Positions 22,585 to 30,781 are shown, counted from the stretch's first letter. The stretch: DNA of 64,000 nt from Pseudomonas sihuiensis (GCF_900106015.1 NZ_LT629797.1:4216001-4280000); one strand, 5' to 3'. Notes: generated by a model from the letters alone, not told the origin. Program-made: numbers and translations.

Positions 22585-25500
22585 ATGACAAGGCGTCGCT
22601 ACAAGATCGTTGAAAGTGTTGGAAACCGCATTGAGGACGTGAACCGCTACGAAGACCTCGCTAAGCACCATCCCTCCAAAGGGCGGGAAGCCAACCGAGA
22701 CTATGAGGTTATCAACGGAAAGCTTGAAGAGGTGCGTTATATCGGTGGGCGCACACTCATCAAGAAGGATTTCGTGCTGCTGGTTGATAGCAGTAACCGA
22801 TCTGTCCCGGTTCCCAGTCCGTTGTCCGGCTACGCCAAGACCAGCCGCTCCTTCGGCACATTGAAGATCTACGATGCGCCCAGCAACGGCCAGTTGCTCG
22901 GGCAAATTCTGCACCTTCATCCTACGTTTAAAGTCAACGATGGCGATGCCATCACTTATGGCCAGCACATAGGCATTCAAGCCACAACGGATAGATCGGG
23001 AGACCAGGTAGGCGCCATCCACGTCCATGCCGAGCTTGAGGAAGCCGATTTCAAGCGCTATATCGCCGATATGGTCAGCGGCACCCTCAACCCGGACGAA
23101 GAAAATCCGAGCGTTGCCGGTGGCGGTGTAAGCGCAGCCAAGGGTGACTGGTGCTACCCATGCACGGCGCTTACAGGCAATGCGCTGCAACATCTGACCG
23201 CATTAAGCAAAGCTAGGGCCGGGTTTTACCCCATCGGTGGAAATGGCCTGTGGCATGGCGGAATCCATCTGGACAAAGGTACCTCCGAAGCCTTCGATCA
23301 GAGCCGCGTCAATTGTATGACTCATGGTGAAGTGGTCGCTTATCGCATCAATGACGAGTATCCCGTCAGCACCTACGCCGGCCGGCCACCACTGCAGATC
23401 AGGGCGCCGTTTTCCACCGCCTTCGTCCTGGTCAGGCATACGCTGCAGCCCAAGGCCCCGGCAACCACTGACGAGTCGAAACCCAAGCCGCCGAAGCTGA
23501 CCCTCTACAGCCTGTACATGCACCTCAAGTGCTGGAAGGACTACCGCCAGGACGAGAAGCTGGCGCGACCGACCTTCTGGGGTGCCGGTATCTATACGGT
23601 CAACACTCGCAGCGGCGAACTCAATGTCAGGGCCGAAGCCCGCAGCAATGCCTCGATTATCGGCAAGCTCAGCAAGGGCGCCCAGATTCGCGCCTCGGGC
23701 GAGGGCACCTTCCTCAAGCTCGAACAGGTGATCAGTGGCAATGACCAGCCCGCCCTCACGCCAAAGGAGGACGGCAGCCTGCCGGGCTATGTCGCGTCTT
23801 CCTTCCTGACGTCTCAATCGCAGCCCAAGGCCACGGGCTCGGTGGTGCTTCTCGATCCACCCGTGCCAATAAAGGCCGGCGACCTGATCGGCCATGTCGG
23901 CAAGTACCAAAATAAGAGCGACGGTTCACCTCAGGAACTGCTGCATCTGGAAGTCTTCAGTTGTGAAGACGTACCTGCGTTCATCAGCGAAAGCCGTACC
24001 TGGGCGCAGAACCTGCCGGTCGAAGAAAAGACCCTGCTCAAGATCCACGCCGGAGCCAGCAAGCTGATCCCTCACCGGGATGACATCAAGAGCGACAATC
24101 CGCCGAAACTGAGTGATGAAGGAGACGAGATCGGCGTCGACCTGATCCTGCCGCAGAACCTGCTGGATGCGCTGCCTGCTGAGGCCAGGATCAAGATTCC
24201 GGCCAGCAACACGGTAACTGGCTGTTCGCCCGAGACCAACTGGTGGCGCCTCGATGATCTGCTGGCCAACAAGGATGGCCAGCCCATCAATGGCTGGTTG
24301 GCAGAACAGGAGCTCATCACCACCCGCCACAGTCCGTGGGAGTGGGAAGGCTTCGATTTTCTCGAGGATACCGATACCCCTAGTTCGGGGCTGGCCTACT
24401 ACCTCAACGCGGCTCGCCGCTTGTCCGACGACGAGAAGGCCAGCTACCAGGGCGCTATCGACCAGTCCGACAAAGGCCCGGTGCGCAGCCGTCTGTACGA
24501 CATCATCGACACCAACCGCGACGGCAAGATGACCGCCGAAGAGATTCAGGCGGCACTGGCGAAGCCCTGGCTCGCACAATCCATTTCGCAGCTGGTCACC
24601 CGGCACGACAGCGAGTGGTTCTGGGATGTGGCGCGCTGGGACGAACTCGACGACCTGATGGGCCACGCAGCCGATGACCCCAACCAGGACTGGGTCGAAG
24701 AGAAGAACCGCATCCAGACCCTGAGCTGGTGGAGCGATGTGGCCGACAGTCTGAAGCTCGATGCGGCGGGCAAGGCCTGGCATTTTCAGCCGATCAACTT
24801 GGTGATTATGCAGAACCTCTCTGCAGCCCCGGGAGGCGAACTGATCAGTGCCGAGAACATGAAAAAGATCTTCCCGTCCTCGCAGGAATCCGTACGGGAA
24901 GAAGTCAGGACACTGTTCAACAAATACGCCACGTTGTTCGAGGTCAATACTCCAGAGAGGATTTCCCAATTCTTTGCCCAAGTTAAGGCCGAAGTGGGCG
25001 ACGCACTCGTCGGTAAAGAAGAAAGTCTTTGGTACTCGACGGAGGCTCTTAAGGATAAATTTGCTAGATATTTCAGTCATTATCCCCAGGAGGCAGAGGA
25101 GCTAGGGTATAAGCGTATATCGCTGGCACAATACAATGCGCTGCCAGCAAACGTGAAAAGTGGCTACAGAGTCATAAGAGATAAGGCCTATTCACAATTG
25201 CCACAAGAAGACGAAATTGCCAAGCGCATATATTGTTGTAGCGTGCCTGGACAGAATTTCCATCTGAATCCTGGTGGTTGTTCTGAAGGACTAGCCTATA
25301 AGGGTAAGGGTTTCATTCAGCTGACTTGGAAGGAAAACTACAAAGAGGTCGAGCGCCTGCTAAAGGCTAAAATTCCCAACGAGAACATCAACATCGTTGC
25401 CAATCCTGATCAGGTACTTGAAACCAAGTATGGCCTTCTAAGTGCTCTAGGCTTCTGGGAATGGAAAAGGCTGAATGCTAAATCGGGTAATAGCACAACC

Positions 25501-25602
25501 CATACAAACGAAATTACCAAGATTGTGAACCTGCATACCGATAGTTACGAAAAGCGCAGAGAAAATTTCGAATTTATATACGGAATATTGAAAAGTGACT
25601 AA
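22585..25602 (+). CDS. putative multidomain T6SS effector (M23-like, SH3, EF-hand, GH19-like)
   Basis: A 1005-residue protein without a signal peptide, encoded right after vgrG. In order: an N-terminal LytM-like segment (about 70-155, ending VGAIHVHAELEE); a second M23-like domain (about 195-460) with HGGIHLD, TLYSLYMHLK, GDLIGHVG and LLHLEVF; an SH3-like insert inside it (about 340-410, GELNVRAEARSNASIIGKL); a calcium-loop-like DTNRDGKMTAEE (about 642-653); and a C-terminal glycoside hydrolase 19/lysozyme-like region (about 790-1005) with GKGFIQLTWKENY. Peptidoglycan attack is the likely activity. The last 650 bases are AT-rich, unlike the body of the gene. Confidence 0.82.
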   Translation: MTRRRYKIVESVGNRIEDVNRYEDLAKHHPSKGREANRDYEVINGKLEEVRYIGGRTLIKKDFVLLVDSSNRSVPVPSPLSGYAKTSRSFGTLKIYDAPSNGQLLGQILHLHPTFKVNDGDAITYGQHIGIQATTDRSGDQVGAIHVHAELEEADFKRYIADMVSGTLNPDEENPSVAGGGVSAAKGDWCYPCTALTGNALQHLTALSKARAGFYPIGGNGLWHGGIHLDKGTSEAFDQSRVNCMTHGEVVAYRINDEYPVSTYAGRPPLQIRAPFSTAFVLVRHTLQPKAPATTDESKPKPPKLTLYSLYMHLKCWKDYRQDEKLARPTFWGAGIYTVNTRSGELNVRAEARSNASIIGKLSKGAQIRASGEGTFLKLEQVISGNDQPALTPKEDGSLPGYVASSFLTSQSQPKATGSVVLLDPPVPIKAGDLIGHVGKYQNKSDGSPQELLHLEVFSCEDVPAFISESRTWAQNLPVEEKTLLKIHAGASKLIPHRDDIKSDNPPKLSDEGDEIGVDLILPQNLLDALPAEARIKIPASNTVTGCSPETNWWRLDDLLANKDGQPINGWLAEQELITTRHSPWEWEGFDFLEDTDTPSSGLAYYLNAARRLSDDEKASYQGAIDQSDKGPVRSRLYDIIDTNRDGKMTAEEIQAALAKPWLAQSISQLVTRHDSEWFWDVARWDELDDLMGHAADDPNQDWVEEKNRIQTLSWWSDVADSLKLDAAGKAWHFQPINLVIMQNLSAAPGGELISAENMKKIFPSSQESVREEVRTLFNKYATLFEVNTPERISQFFAQVKAEVGDALVGKEESLWYSTEALKDKFARYFSHYPQEAEELGYKRISLAQYNALPANVKSGYRVIRDKAYSQLPQEDEIAKRIYCCSVPGQNFHLNPGGCSEGLAYKGKGFIQLTWKENYKEVERLLKAKIPNENINIVANPDQVLETKYGLLSALGFWEWKRLNAKSGNSTTHTNEITKIVNLHTDSYEKRRENFEFIYGILKSD

Positions 25603-26626
25603 TAAACTCAAGGCGTTTATTTTTCCGTTGGCTCTGACTTTGGTCAGCCCTGTGACCTTAGGAGAAACGCTACGTCCCGAAGGCTTGTTATCGCTGAGAG
25701 AGTTGCCCATTGAAGAGGGTAGCGCAGACATACAGCGTCTGCAGATTACTGATCGCTCAGGTATGGTACTGGTCGACACGGACAAGGCACTGCCGCTTAT
25801 TGAGAACGAATACTCGCCCAATAGTTACGACGGCTACACGGCGAAACTGCTTGCCGAGCGTCAGACCAAGATAACTGCCATTGATCTGCAGGGCGAGCGC
25901 TACGATCTGCTTTCGCCATCTACCCGATCAGGAGATTACCTGCTGCTGATCACCCGTGAGGAGGGTAATGGTGCCTATAATTTCAACCTGAGATTCAGGT
26001 ACGACGCCACCGCGAAGTCCTTCGATCTGAACCAGGTTCTTCTGAACGAGAACAACTCCGAGTGCGACCATTCGCTCCTGAGTACCTACTCAATCGACAG
26101 GAAGATCCTTGGCGTTATATCGATTGCTAACTTCGATGGCAGACGAGTCTTCGGTGTATTGAAGGAGTTACGTCTGGCGCACCAGACATCGGGTAACATG
26201 GCGGAAAAACTGATGCCGGAGACGGTAGCTAGCAATTTCGACGCCGCTCTGAAGGCTTACAAGGTGGGTGACGCACAAGCGCTGAAAACCCTCGTCGGCT
26301 ACTTCCTCTCGGGCGATGAGGATGGCGACTGCGAGCCCGGCAACTACATCGTCGAGAAATACTACTTCCCGCAAAAGGTCGGCTGGTCGAACGACCTAGG
26401 CTTTCTGTTCGAGCAGGCCGGCCATTACCCGGAGGCGGTGGAACTGCTGCAGCACATCACCCGCAAGCATCCGGACAGGGTCGTCGCCTACCTCAACCTG
26501 GCGGATGCCTACTGGGCGCTGGGAGAGCGAGAACAGGCCCGGCAAGCCTATGGCCAGTATCATGAGAAGATGACCGCCGCCCAAAAGCAGGCGAGGATTC
26601 CACCGCGCGTGCTGGAGAGAAAGTAG
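25595..26626 (+). CDS. secreted TPR-containing protein, candidate immunity protein
   Basis: A 343-residue protein that starts at a GTG inside the last codons of the effector gene (8-base overlap). The first 23 residues look like a signal peptide (FIFPLALTLVSPVTLG then ET), so the product should be periplasmic. The middle is beta-rich without a known motif; the C-terminal 90 residues contain TPR-like helices (YPEAVELLQHITRKHPDRVVAYLNLADAYW). Position, coupling to the effector and export fit an immunity protein against a wall-degrading toxin, which is inference. The 5' half shares the low GC of the effector tail. Confidence 0.75.
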   Translation: MTNKLKAFIFPLALTLVSPVTLGETLRPEGLLSLRELPIEEGSADIQRLQITDRSGMVLVDTDKALPLIENEYSPNSYDGYTAKLLAERQTKITAIDLQGERYDLLSPSTRSGDYLLLITREEGNGAYNFNLRFRYDATAKSFDLNQVLLNENNSECDHSLLSTYSIDRKILGVISIANFDGRRVFGVLKELRLAHQTSGNMAEKLMPETVASNFDAALKAYKVGDAQALKTLVGYFLSGDEDGDCEPGNYIVEKYYFPQKVGWSNDLGFLFEQAGHYPEAVELLQHITRKHPDRVVAYLNLADAYWALGEREQARQAYGQYHEKMTAAQKQARIPPRVLERK

Positions 26627-26636
26627 CGCGCAGCAA

Positions 26637-27104
26637 TCAGGGCTGCTCTGCGGCCAATGCCTGCTCCAGCGCTACCGCCTCCTTGAACACCTTCTGCTCC
26701 ACCAACCTCCCATCCTCCAACTGCAACCACAACACTTCGCCCTCGCCGGCCGGATAACGCGGGGCGATGCGGGCGTCGTGGTCGAGGAGGATGCGGTAGT
26801 TGTAGTCGCGCATCTTCGGCAGGGCGAAGAGGGTGGCGATGATGCGGGGCATGCGGCTGATATCGGCGAGGAAGACCGCGTGGCGCTCGTCCAGATAACC
26901 CTTGGGCTTGCCTTCCAGGGCAGCGTCGACCAGCTTGGCACCGTCCATGTCGCGGGCGACCAGCAGGATGCGGGTCTCGTCGTTCAGGGTGTAGGGTACG
27001 TCATGCTGATCCAGCAGCGTCCAGGGTGCCAGGCGTTCGCCGGGCTCCAGAGCCAGTACGGCGGTAGACAGCAGGCACAGCAACAACAGGGCGGCAGCTT
27101 TCAT
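26637..27104 (-). CDS. conserved periplasmic protein, thioredoxin-like fold possible
   Basis: A 155-residue protein with a clean signal peptide (KAAALLLLCLLSTAVLA). The rest has the layout of a thioredoxin-like domain: APWTLLDQHDVPYTL near the start, a central strand RILLVARDMDGAKLV where an active-site Cys pair would be, but no cysteines there, then a C-terminal helix. It is therefore not a redox enzyme as it stands. The stop lies 10 bases from the convergent TPR gene. It probably forms an operon with the upstream periplasmic protein at 27123. No specific function is recognised. Confidence 0.75.
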   Translation of the reverse strand: MKAAALLLLCLLSTAVLALEPGERLAPWTLLDQHDVPYTLNDETRILLVARDMDGAKLVDAALEGKPKGYLDERHAVFLADISRMPRIIATLFALPKMRDYNYRILLDHDARIAPRYPAGEGEVLWLQLEDGRLVEQKVFKEAVALEQALAAEQP

Positions 27105-27122
27105 GCGCAGACTCCAGAGCGA

Positions 27123-27671
27123 TCAGTAAAGGTCTTCGTCGGTCACCAAACGCACTTCGCCAGCGTCCATGGCGTAGGCGGCGTCGGCCAGGTCGTTGCT
27201 GACCTGCTCCACCTTGAGCTCACCGCTGACCCACAGTGGGGCGTAGATGTCCTCGAGCGGGATGCCCTTGGGGTAGCGCACCAACACCAGCTGGTTGGGC
27301 GGCGGTGGTGGCACGTGGATGCAGGCGCCCGGATAGGGCACTAGGAAGAACAGGGTGCTGTTGCCTTTCTCGTCGTTCTCCAGCGGTACCGGATAGCCAC
27401 CCAGGCGAATGGCCTTGCCGTCGAGTTCGGGCACGGTCTTGGCGGAGTACATCACTGCCGGCAGATCCTGATCCTGCTGGCGCAGGCCGCCCTCGCTGTA
27501 GAAGGTGCTGTCGCCTTCAGGACTGTCGTGGCTGATCTCGGGCATTGCCTCGAGGGCCTTGCGGTCTTCGGGTGGCATCAGGTCGAGCCAGTCGGTTTCC
27601 GGCAGTTCGGCGTGGGCCAGGCTGGTACAAAAGAGCAGGGCGAGCAGCAGGTGGCGCATGGGGTATGGCAT
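27123..27671 (-). CDS. periplasmic protein resembling the DUF3299 family
   Basis: A 182-residue exported protein: hydrophobic N-terminus ending in AHA, then a domain with the features of DUF3299 proteins, notably IRLGGYPVPLE, FFLVPYPGACIHVPPPPPNQ and a C-terminal PLWVSGELKV. Such proteins are found in many proteobacterial envelopes without a firm role. The start is uncertain: ATG at 27671 is given, while 27659 would begin just before the hydrophobic stretch and neither has a strong ribosome-binding site. It precedes the gene at 26637 by 18 bases. Confidence 0.8.
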   Translation of the reverse strand: MPYPMRHLLLALLFCTSLAHAELPETDWLDLMPPEDRKALEAMPEISHDSPEGDSTFYSEGGLRQQDQDLPAVMYSAKTVPELDGKAIRLGGYPVPLENDEKGNSTLFFLVPYPGACIHVPPPPPNQLVLVRYPKGIPLEDIYAPLWVSGELKVEQVSNDLADAAYAMDAGEVRLVTDEDLY

Positions 27672-27689
27672 CTCGTGGAGGCATTAACG

Positions 27690-27711
27690 AGGAGCCTACA
27701 AGTCGGCTCCT
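27690..27711 (-). terminator. hairpin downstream of the GlsB-type gene
   Basis: Perfect 7-base arms AGGAGCC and GGCTCCT separated by 8 bases, just 3' of the reverse-strand gene that ends at 27724. No T-run follows on that strand, so termination would be weak, or the hairpin may only stabilise the transcript. Confidence 0.3.
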
Positions 27712-27723
27712 GAGCGGGGCTTG

Positions 27724-27969
27724 TCAGCCCTTCTTGATCGCGCCGTAGATTACCAGCAGAACGATGGCGCCGATCACTGCGCCGATAAAACCGGCCGCCT
27801 GTCCGGCCTGGTAGATGCCCAGCGCCTGGCCGCCATAGGTAGCGGCGATGGAGCCGCCGATGCCGAGCAGGATGGTCATGATCCAGCCCATGCTGTCATC
27901 GCCAGGTTTGAGAAAACGTGCGATCAACCCGACGATCAGGCCGATGAAGATGGTGCCGATAATGCCCAT
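27724..27969 (-). CDS. GlsB/YeaQ/YmgE-family stress membrane protein
   Basis: An 81-residue, very hydrophobic, Gly-rich protein with the family pattern GIIGTIFIGLIVGLIARFL, a conserved GW pair (MGWIMTILLGIGGS) and a third helix (GAVIGAIVLLVIYGAI). The family, once called transglycosylase-associated, consists of small inner-membrane proteins linked to envelope and general stress. Length and three predicted membrane helices fit well. An AAGGAGA site lies upstream of the ATG. It appears to be a single-gene unit. Confidence 0.93.
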   Translation of the reverse strand: MGIIGTIFIGLIVGLIARFLKPGDDSMGWIMTILLGIGGSIAATYGGQALGIYQAGQAAGFIGAVIGAIVLLVIYGAIKKG

Positions 27970-28035
27970 TGGCGTGTCTCCTTGATAAGTGCCGCTCGTG
28001 CGGCAGGCCCGTCATGGGACAAGTCAATGGGGCTA

Positions 28036-28800
28036 TCAGTTCGCCTCGTCTGGCGGCAGAACGCCATAGCGGTGGTAGATCAGGGCAACTTCGCCCTCTT
28101 CACGCATGCGTTGCAGCTCAGCGCCAAGGCGATCATAGAGTTCACGTCGGTCGCTCTGGTAGCGCTTCAGCGATGCGCCGAAGTGGTTGCCCAGTACCTG
28201 CTGGTGAGCGTAGTGCGCATAGCTGTAGGCGCGAAAGTTCATGGCCTGGAATTGCGCCTCCATCGGTACGGCGTCGAGCACTGCGATGGTGTCCAGGCGC
28301 CCAGCCCGGAACATCGCGGCCAGTTGCGCATCGTCGCTGGCATAGGCGCGACCGAGCAGGTCATCGCTGTCGAAAGGTTCGAAATAGGCCGTACCGCGTT
28401 TGACGCCCAGAGACAGGTCGTACAGATCCTCGTAGCGGCTCAGTCTGGCCTCTTCCCCCGGGCGTACGACGAAGCGAACGTTCAGTTGCTGATTGCCGAT
28501 GCTGGGCAGGAAATGGATGTACTCGCGGCGCTGTTGAGTGAGCAGCACGCGCGGCACCAGGTCGACTCGTCCGGAGCGCAGGTCGTCAAGACTGCGCAGG
28601 AAAGGCGCTTCACGCCACTGCAAGTCTACCCCGACACGGTGTGCGGCCGTTTCCAGCACGCTGATCAGCGGGCCGCTGGGTAGTCCGTCGACAGCACGCA
28701 TCTCCGGTGGCCGTTCGCGAAAATCGACGCGCAGCACCTCTGGCGCGCCCACGCAGGTCAGCGTGAACAGTAGAGGCAGTAAGGAAAGAAGACGCTTCAT
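28036..28800 (-). CDS. periplasmic solute-binding protein (amino-acid type), family 3-like
   Basis: From the ATG at 28800, a 254-residue exported protein with signal peptide (LLSLLPLLFTLTCVGA) and the layout of family 3 extracellular solute-binding proteins: LRVDFRERPPEMRA, a two-lobe core with DDLRSGRVDLVPRVLLTQQRR, and a C-terminal YHRYGVLP. Similar Pseudomonas proteins are encoded alone, without permease genes, as here. A ligand cannot be told. The Shine-Dalgarno-like AAGAG lies inside a strong hairpin (28807-28834), which could dampen translation. Confidence 0.83.
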   Translation of the reverse strand: MKRLLSLLPLLFTLTCVGAPEVLRVDFRERPPEMRAVDGLPSGPLISVLETAAHRVGVDLQWREAPFLRSLDDLRSGRVDLVPRVLLTQQRREYIHFLPSIGNQQLNVRFVVRPGEEARLSRYEDLYDLSLGVKRGTAYFEPFDSDDLLGRAYASDDAQLAAMFRAGRLDTIAVLDAVPMEAQFQAMNFRAYSYAHYAHQQVLGNHFGASLKRYQSDRRELYDRLGAELQRMREEGEVALIYHRYGVLPPDEAN

Positions 28801-28806
28801 GGGGGG

Positions 28807-28834
28807 CTCTTGAACGACCACCGTCGTTCAAGAG
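28807..28834 (-). promoter_or_regulatory. 12-bp perfect hairpin at the start of the solute-binding gene
   Basis: CTCTTGAACGAC and GTCGTTCAAGAG pair perfectly around a 4-base loop, six bases before the ATG at 28800 and between purK and that gene. There is no T-run. The only purine-rich ribosome-binding stretch (AAGAG) is in the stem. It could be a translational lock, a dimeric operator or a weak terminator for purK. Confidence 0.5.
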
Positions 28835-28854
28835 TCTAGCTGCGAATCGATCTG

Positions 28855-29940
28855 TCAGACTTCGGCGATCAACGTCTGAACGTCGGCGATACGCGCATCC
28901 AGGCTGGCGCGGTCGGCGCAGCGCAGGGTGGCATGACCGACCTTGCGTCCGGCCTTGAAGGCCTTGCCGTAGTGGTGCAGATGGCAGTCGGCAACGCTGA
29001 TCACCTTGTCCACCGGCGGCACCGAGCCGATGAAATTGAGCATGGCGCTTTCACCCAGCTTGGCGGTGGAGCCCAGCGGCAGGCCGGCGACGGCGCGCAG
29101 GTGGTTCTCGAACTGGCTGCACTCGGCGCCTTCGATGGTCCAGTGCCCGGAGTTGTGCACGCGCGGGGCGATCTCGTTGGCCTTGAGGCCGCCGTCCACC
29201 TCGAAGAACTCGAAGGCCAGCACGCCGACGTAGTCGAGCTTGTCCAGCACGCGGCCGACATAGTCCTCGGCCAGCGCCTGCAGCGGATGATCGGTGCTGG
29301 CGACGGACAGGGCGAGAATGCCGCTGTCGTGGGTGTTGTGCACCAGCGGGTAGAAGCGCGTTTCGCCGTCACGGGCGCGCACGGCGATCAGCGATACCTC
29401 GCCGGTGAAGGGCACGAAGCCCTCGAGGATGCACGGCACGCTGCCCAGTTCGGCGAAGGCGCCAGTGACGTCTTCGGGCTTGCGCAGGACTTTCTGGCCC
29501 TTGCCGTCATAACCCAGAGTGCGGGTCTTCATCACCGCCGGCAGGCCAATGCTGGCCACCGCGGCGTCCAGATCAGCCTGCGACTGGATGTCGGCGAACT
29601 CGGGGGTGGGGATGCCCAGCTCGCGGAACATGGACTTCTCGAACCAGCGATCGCGGGCGATGCGCAGTGCCTCTGCACCCGGATAGACCGGCACGAACTG
29701 CGAGAGGAAGGCGACGGTTTCGGCCGGCACGCTCTCGAATTCGAAGGTGACCAAGTCGACCTCGTCGGCCAGCTGGCGCAGGTGATCCTGATCGCCGTAG
29801 TCGGCACGGATATGCTCGCCGAGCGCCTGCGCGCAGGCGTCCGGCGCCGGGTCGAGGAAGGCGAAGTTCATGCCCAGCGGGGTGCCCGCCAGGGCCATCA
29901 TGCGGCCCAGTTGGCCGCCACCGATCACACCGATTTTCAT
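28855..29940 (-). CDS. purK: N5-carboxyaminoimidazole ribonucleotide synthase PurK
   Basis: A 361-residue ATP-grasp enzyme that converts AIR, bicarbonate and ATP to N5-CAIR in purine synthesis. The start at 29940 gives the family N-terminus MKIGVIGGGQLGRMM. The ATP-grasp core includes PAVMKTRTLGYDGKGQ and the metal-binding region EIAPRVHNSGHWTIEG, both clear PurK signatures. It lies 146 bases downstream of purE on the same strand. Nothing in the sequence looks damaged. Confidence 0.97.
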   Translation of the reverse strand: MKIGVIGGGQLGRMMALAGTPLGMNFAFLDPAPDACAQALGEHIRADYGDQDHLRQLADEVDLVTFEFESVPAETVAFLSQFVPVYPGAEALRIARDRWFEKSMFRELGIPTPEFADIQSQADLDAAVASIGLPAVMKTRTLGYDGKGQKVLRKPEDVTGAFAELGSVPCILEGFVPFTGEVSLIAVRARDGETRFYPLVHNTHDSGILALSVASTDHPLQALAEDYVGRVLDKLDYVGVLAFEFFEVDGGLKANEIAPRVHNSGHWTIEGAECSQFENHLRAVAGLPLGSTAKLGESAMLNFIGSVPPVDKVISVADCHLHHYGKAFKAGRKVGHATLRCADRASLDARIADVQTLIAEV

Positions 29941-30086
29941 AACAAAGCCCCTTTTCAGCAGGTGGCGAGACCAAGCAGTTGAACGCTGCCCGCAGCGCAG
30001 GAAGCGGAGTTTACGCCGGTAAATGAGCATTCCGAGCAGCGCACAGCGTTCAAATGCGCCGTGTCGCAGCCCCTGATGGAATGGCT

Positions 30087-30578
30087 TCAGGCCTCGCGCG
30101 GGTCCGGGTTGCTCAGCACAGTCTCGGTCTGTTCCTGACGGAACTGCTTCAGCGCCGCATGGAACTGCGGGTGCTGGTGACCGAGGATGCTGGCGGCCAG
30201 CAGGGCGGCGTTGACTGCACCGGCCTTGCCGATGGCCAGGGTGGCGACCGGAATGCCGGCCGGCATCTGCACGATCGACAGCAGCGAGTCGACGCCCGAG
30301 AGCATTGACGACTGCACCGGTACGCCGAGCACCGGCAGGTGGGTCTTGGCCGCGCACATGCCCGGCAGGTGAGCGGCGCCACCGGCACCGGCGATGATCA
30401 CCTGAATGCCGCGTGCTTCAGCCTCTTCGGCGTACTGGAACAGCAGGTCCGGGGTGCGGTGGGCGGAGACCACCTTGACCTCGTGGGGAATGCCCAGCTT
30501 GTCCAGCATCTCGGCGGTGTGGCTAAGGGTGGACCAATCGGACTTGGAGCCCATGATCACGCCAACCAGTGCGCTCAT
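30087..30578 (-). CDS. purE: N5-CAIR mutase PurE (class I)
   Basis: A 163-residue protein with the class I PurE signatures [10 protein letters not shown] (residues 9-18), the catalytic SAHRTPD loop (H40) and [15 protein letters not shown]. It converts N5-CAIR to CAIR, the step after PurK. The ATG at 30578 lies in an AT-poor leader with only GAGAGAAGAGGC as a ribosome-binding stretch. The leader contains a terminator-like hairpin (see the separate entry), which suggests attenuation. purK follows. Confidence 0.97.
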   Translation of the reverse strand: MSALVGVIMGSKSDWSTLSHTAEMLDKLGIPHEVKVVSAHRTPDLLFQYAEEAEARGIQVIIAGAGGAAHLPGMCAAKTHLPVLGVPVQSSMLSGVDSLLSIVQMPAGIPVATLAIGKAGAVNAALLAASILGHQHPQFHAALKQFRQEQTETVLSNPDPREA

Positions 30579-30613
30579 CGTCGTGCCTCTTCTCTCGGGC
30601 GCCTCGCGGCGCG

Positions 30614-30701
30614 TCAAAAACCAACAAGCCACGCGGGCGGGCCAGCGTGGCTTGTCATGATTCGTTGGCCGGGTGCTGCCGGCCGAAGGCCGCGCAGTAT
30701 A
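30614..30701 (-). promoter_or_regulatory. purE promoter and attenuator-like leader
   Basis: On the reverse strand a TATACT -10 box lies at 30701-30696. About 40 bases into the expected transcript, an 11-bp perfect stem (ACAAGCCACGC with GCGTGGCTTGT, 30624-30655, 10-base loop) is followed by GGTTTTTGA. This looks like an intrinsic terminator, yet no reverse-strand gene ends here: it stands between promoter and purE. A 14-codon open frame (30658-30614, [14 protein letters not shown]) runs through the hairpin, though it lacks a good ribosome-binding site. Confidence 0.55.
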
Positions 30702-30708
30702 ACGCAAA

Positions 30709-30730
30709 GCCACTGCTGGCGGGCAGTGGC
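30709..30730. promoter_or_regulatory. inverted repeat overlapping the purE -35 region
   Basis: Perfect arms GCCACTGC and GCAGTGGC with a 6-base spacer, immediately upstream of the reverse-strand TATACT box, where the -35 hexamer should be. A repressor dimer here would block purE. It might also act on adhP, transcribed the other way. Confidence 0.4.
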
Positions 30731-30781
30731 GATGACCGTTTGTCATGCAAGCTGTGGCAGAGGGTAAAAACCGCCTAAACC

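Noticed and set aside
22079..26626. A CRISPR array, prophage or transposon behind the AT-rich segment
   Set aside because: No spaced repeats, integrase, transposase or phage structural genes are present; the low GC is limited to the effector tail and its neighbour.
30624..30655. Hairpin near purE read as a terminator for adhP or another forward gene
   Set aside because: The T-run is on the reverse strand only, and adhP lies downstream in the other direction, so it cannot end a forward gene.
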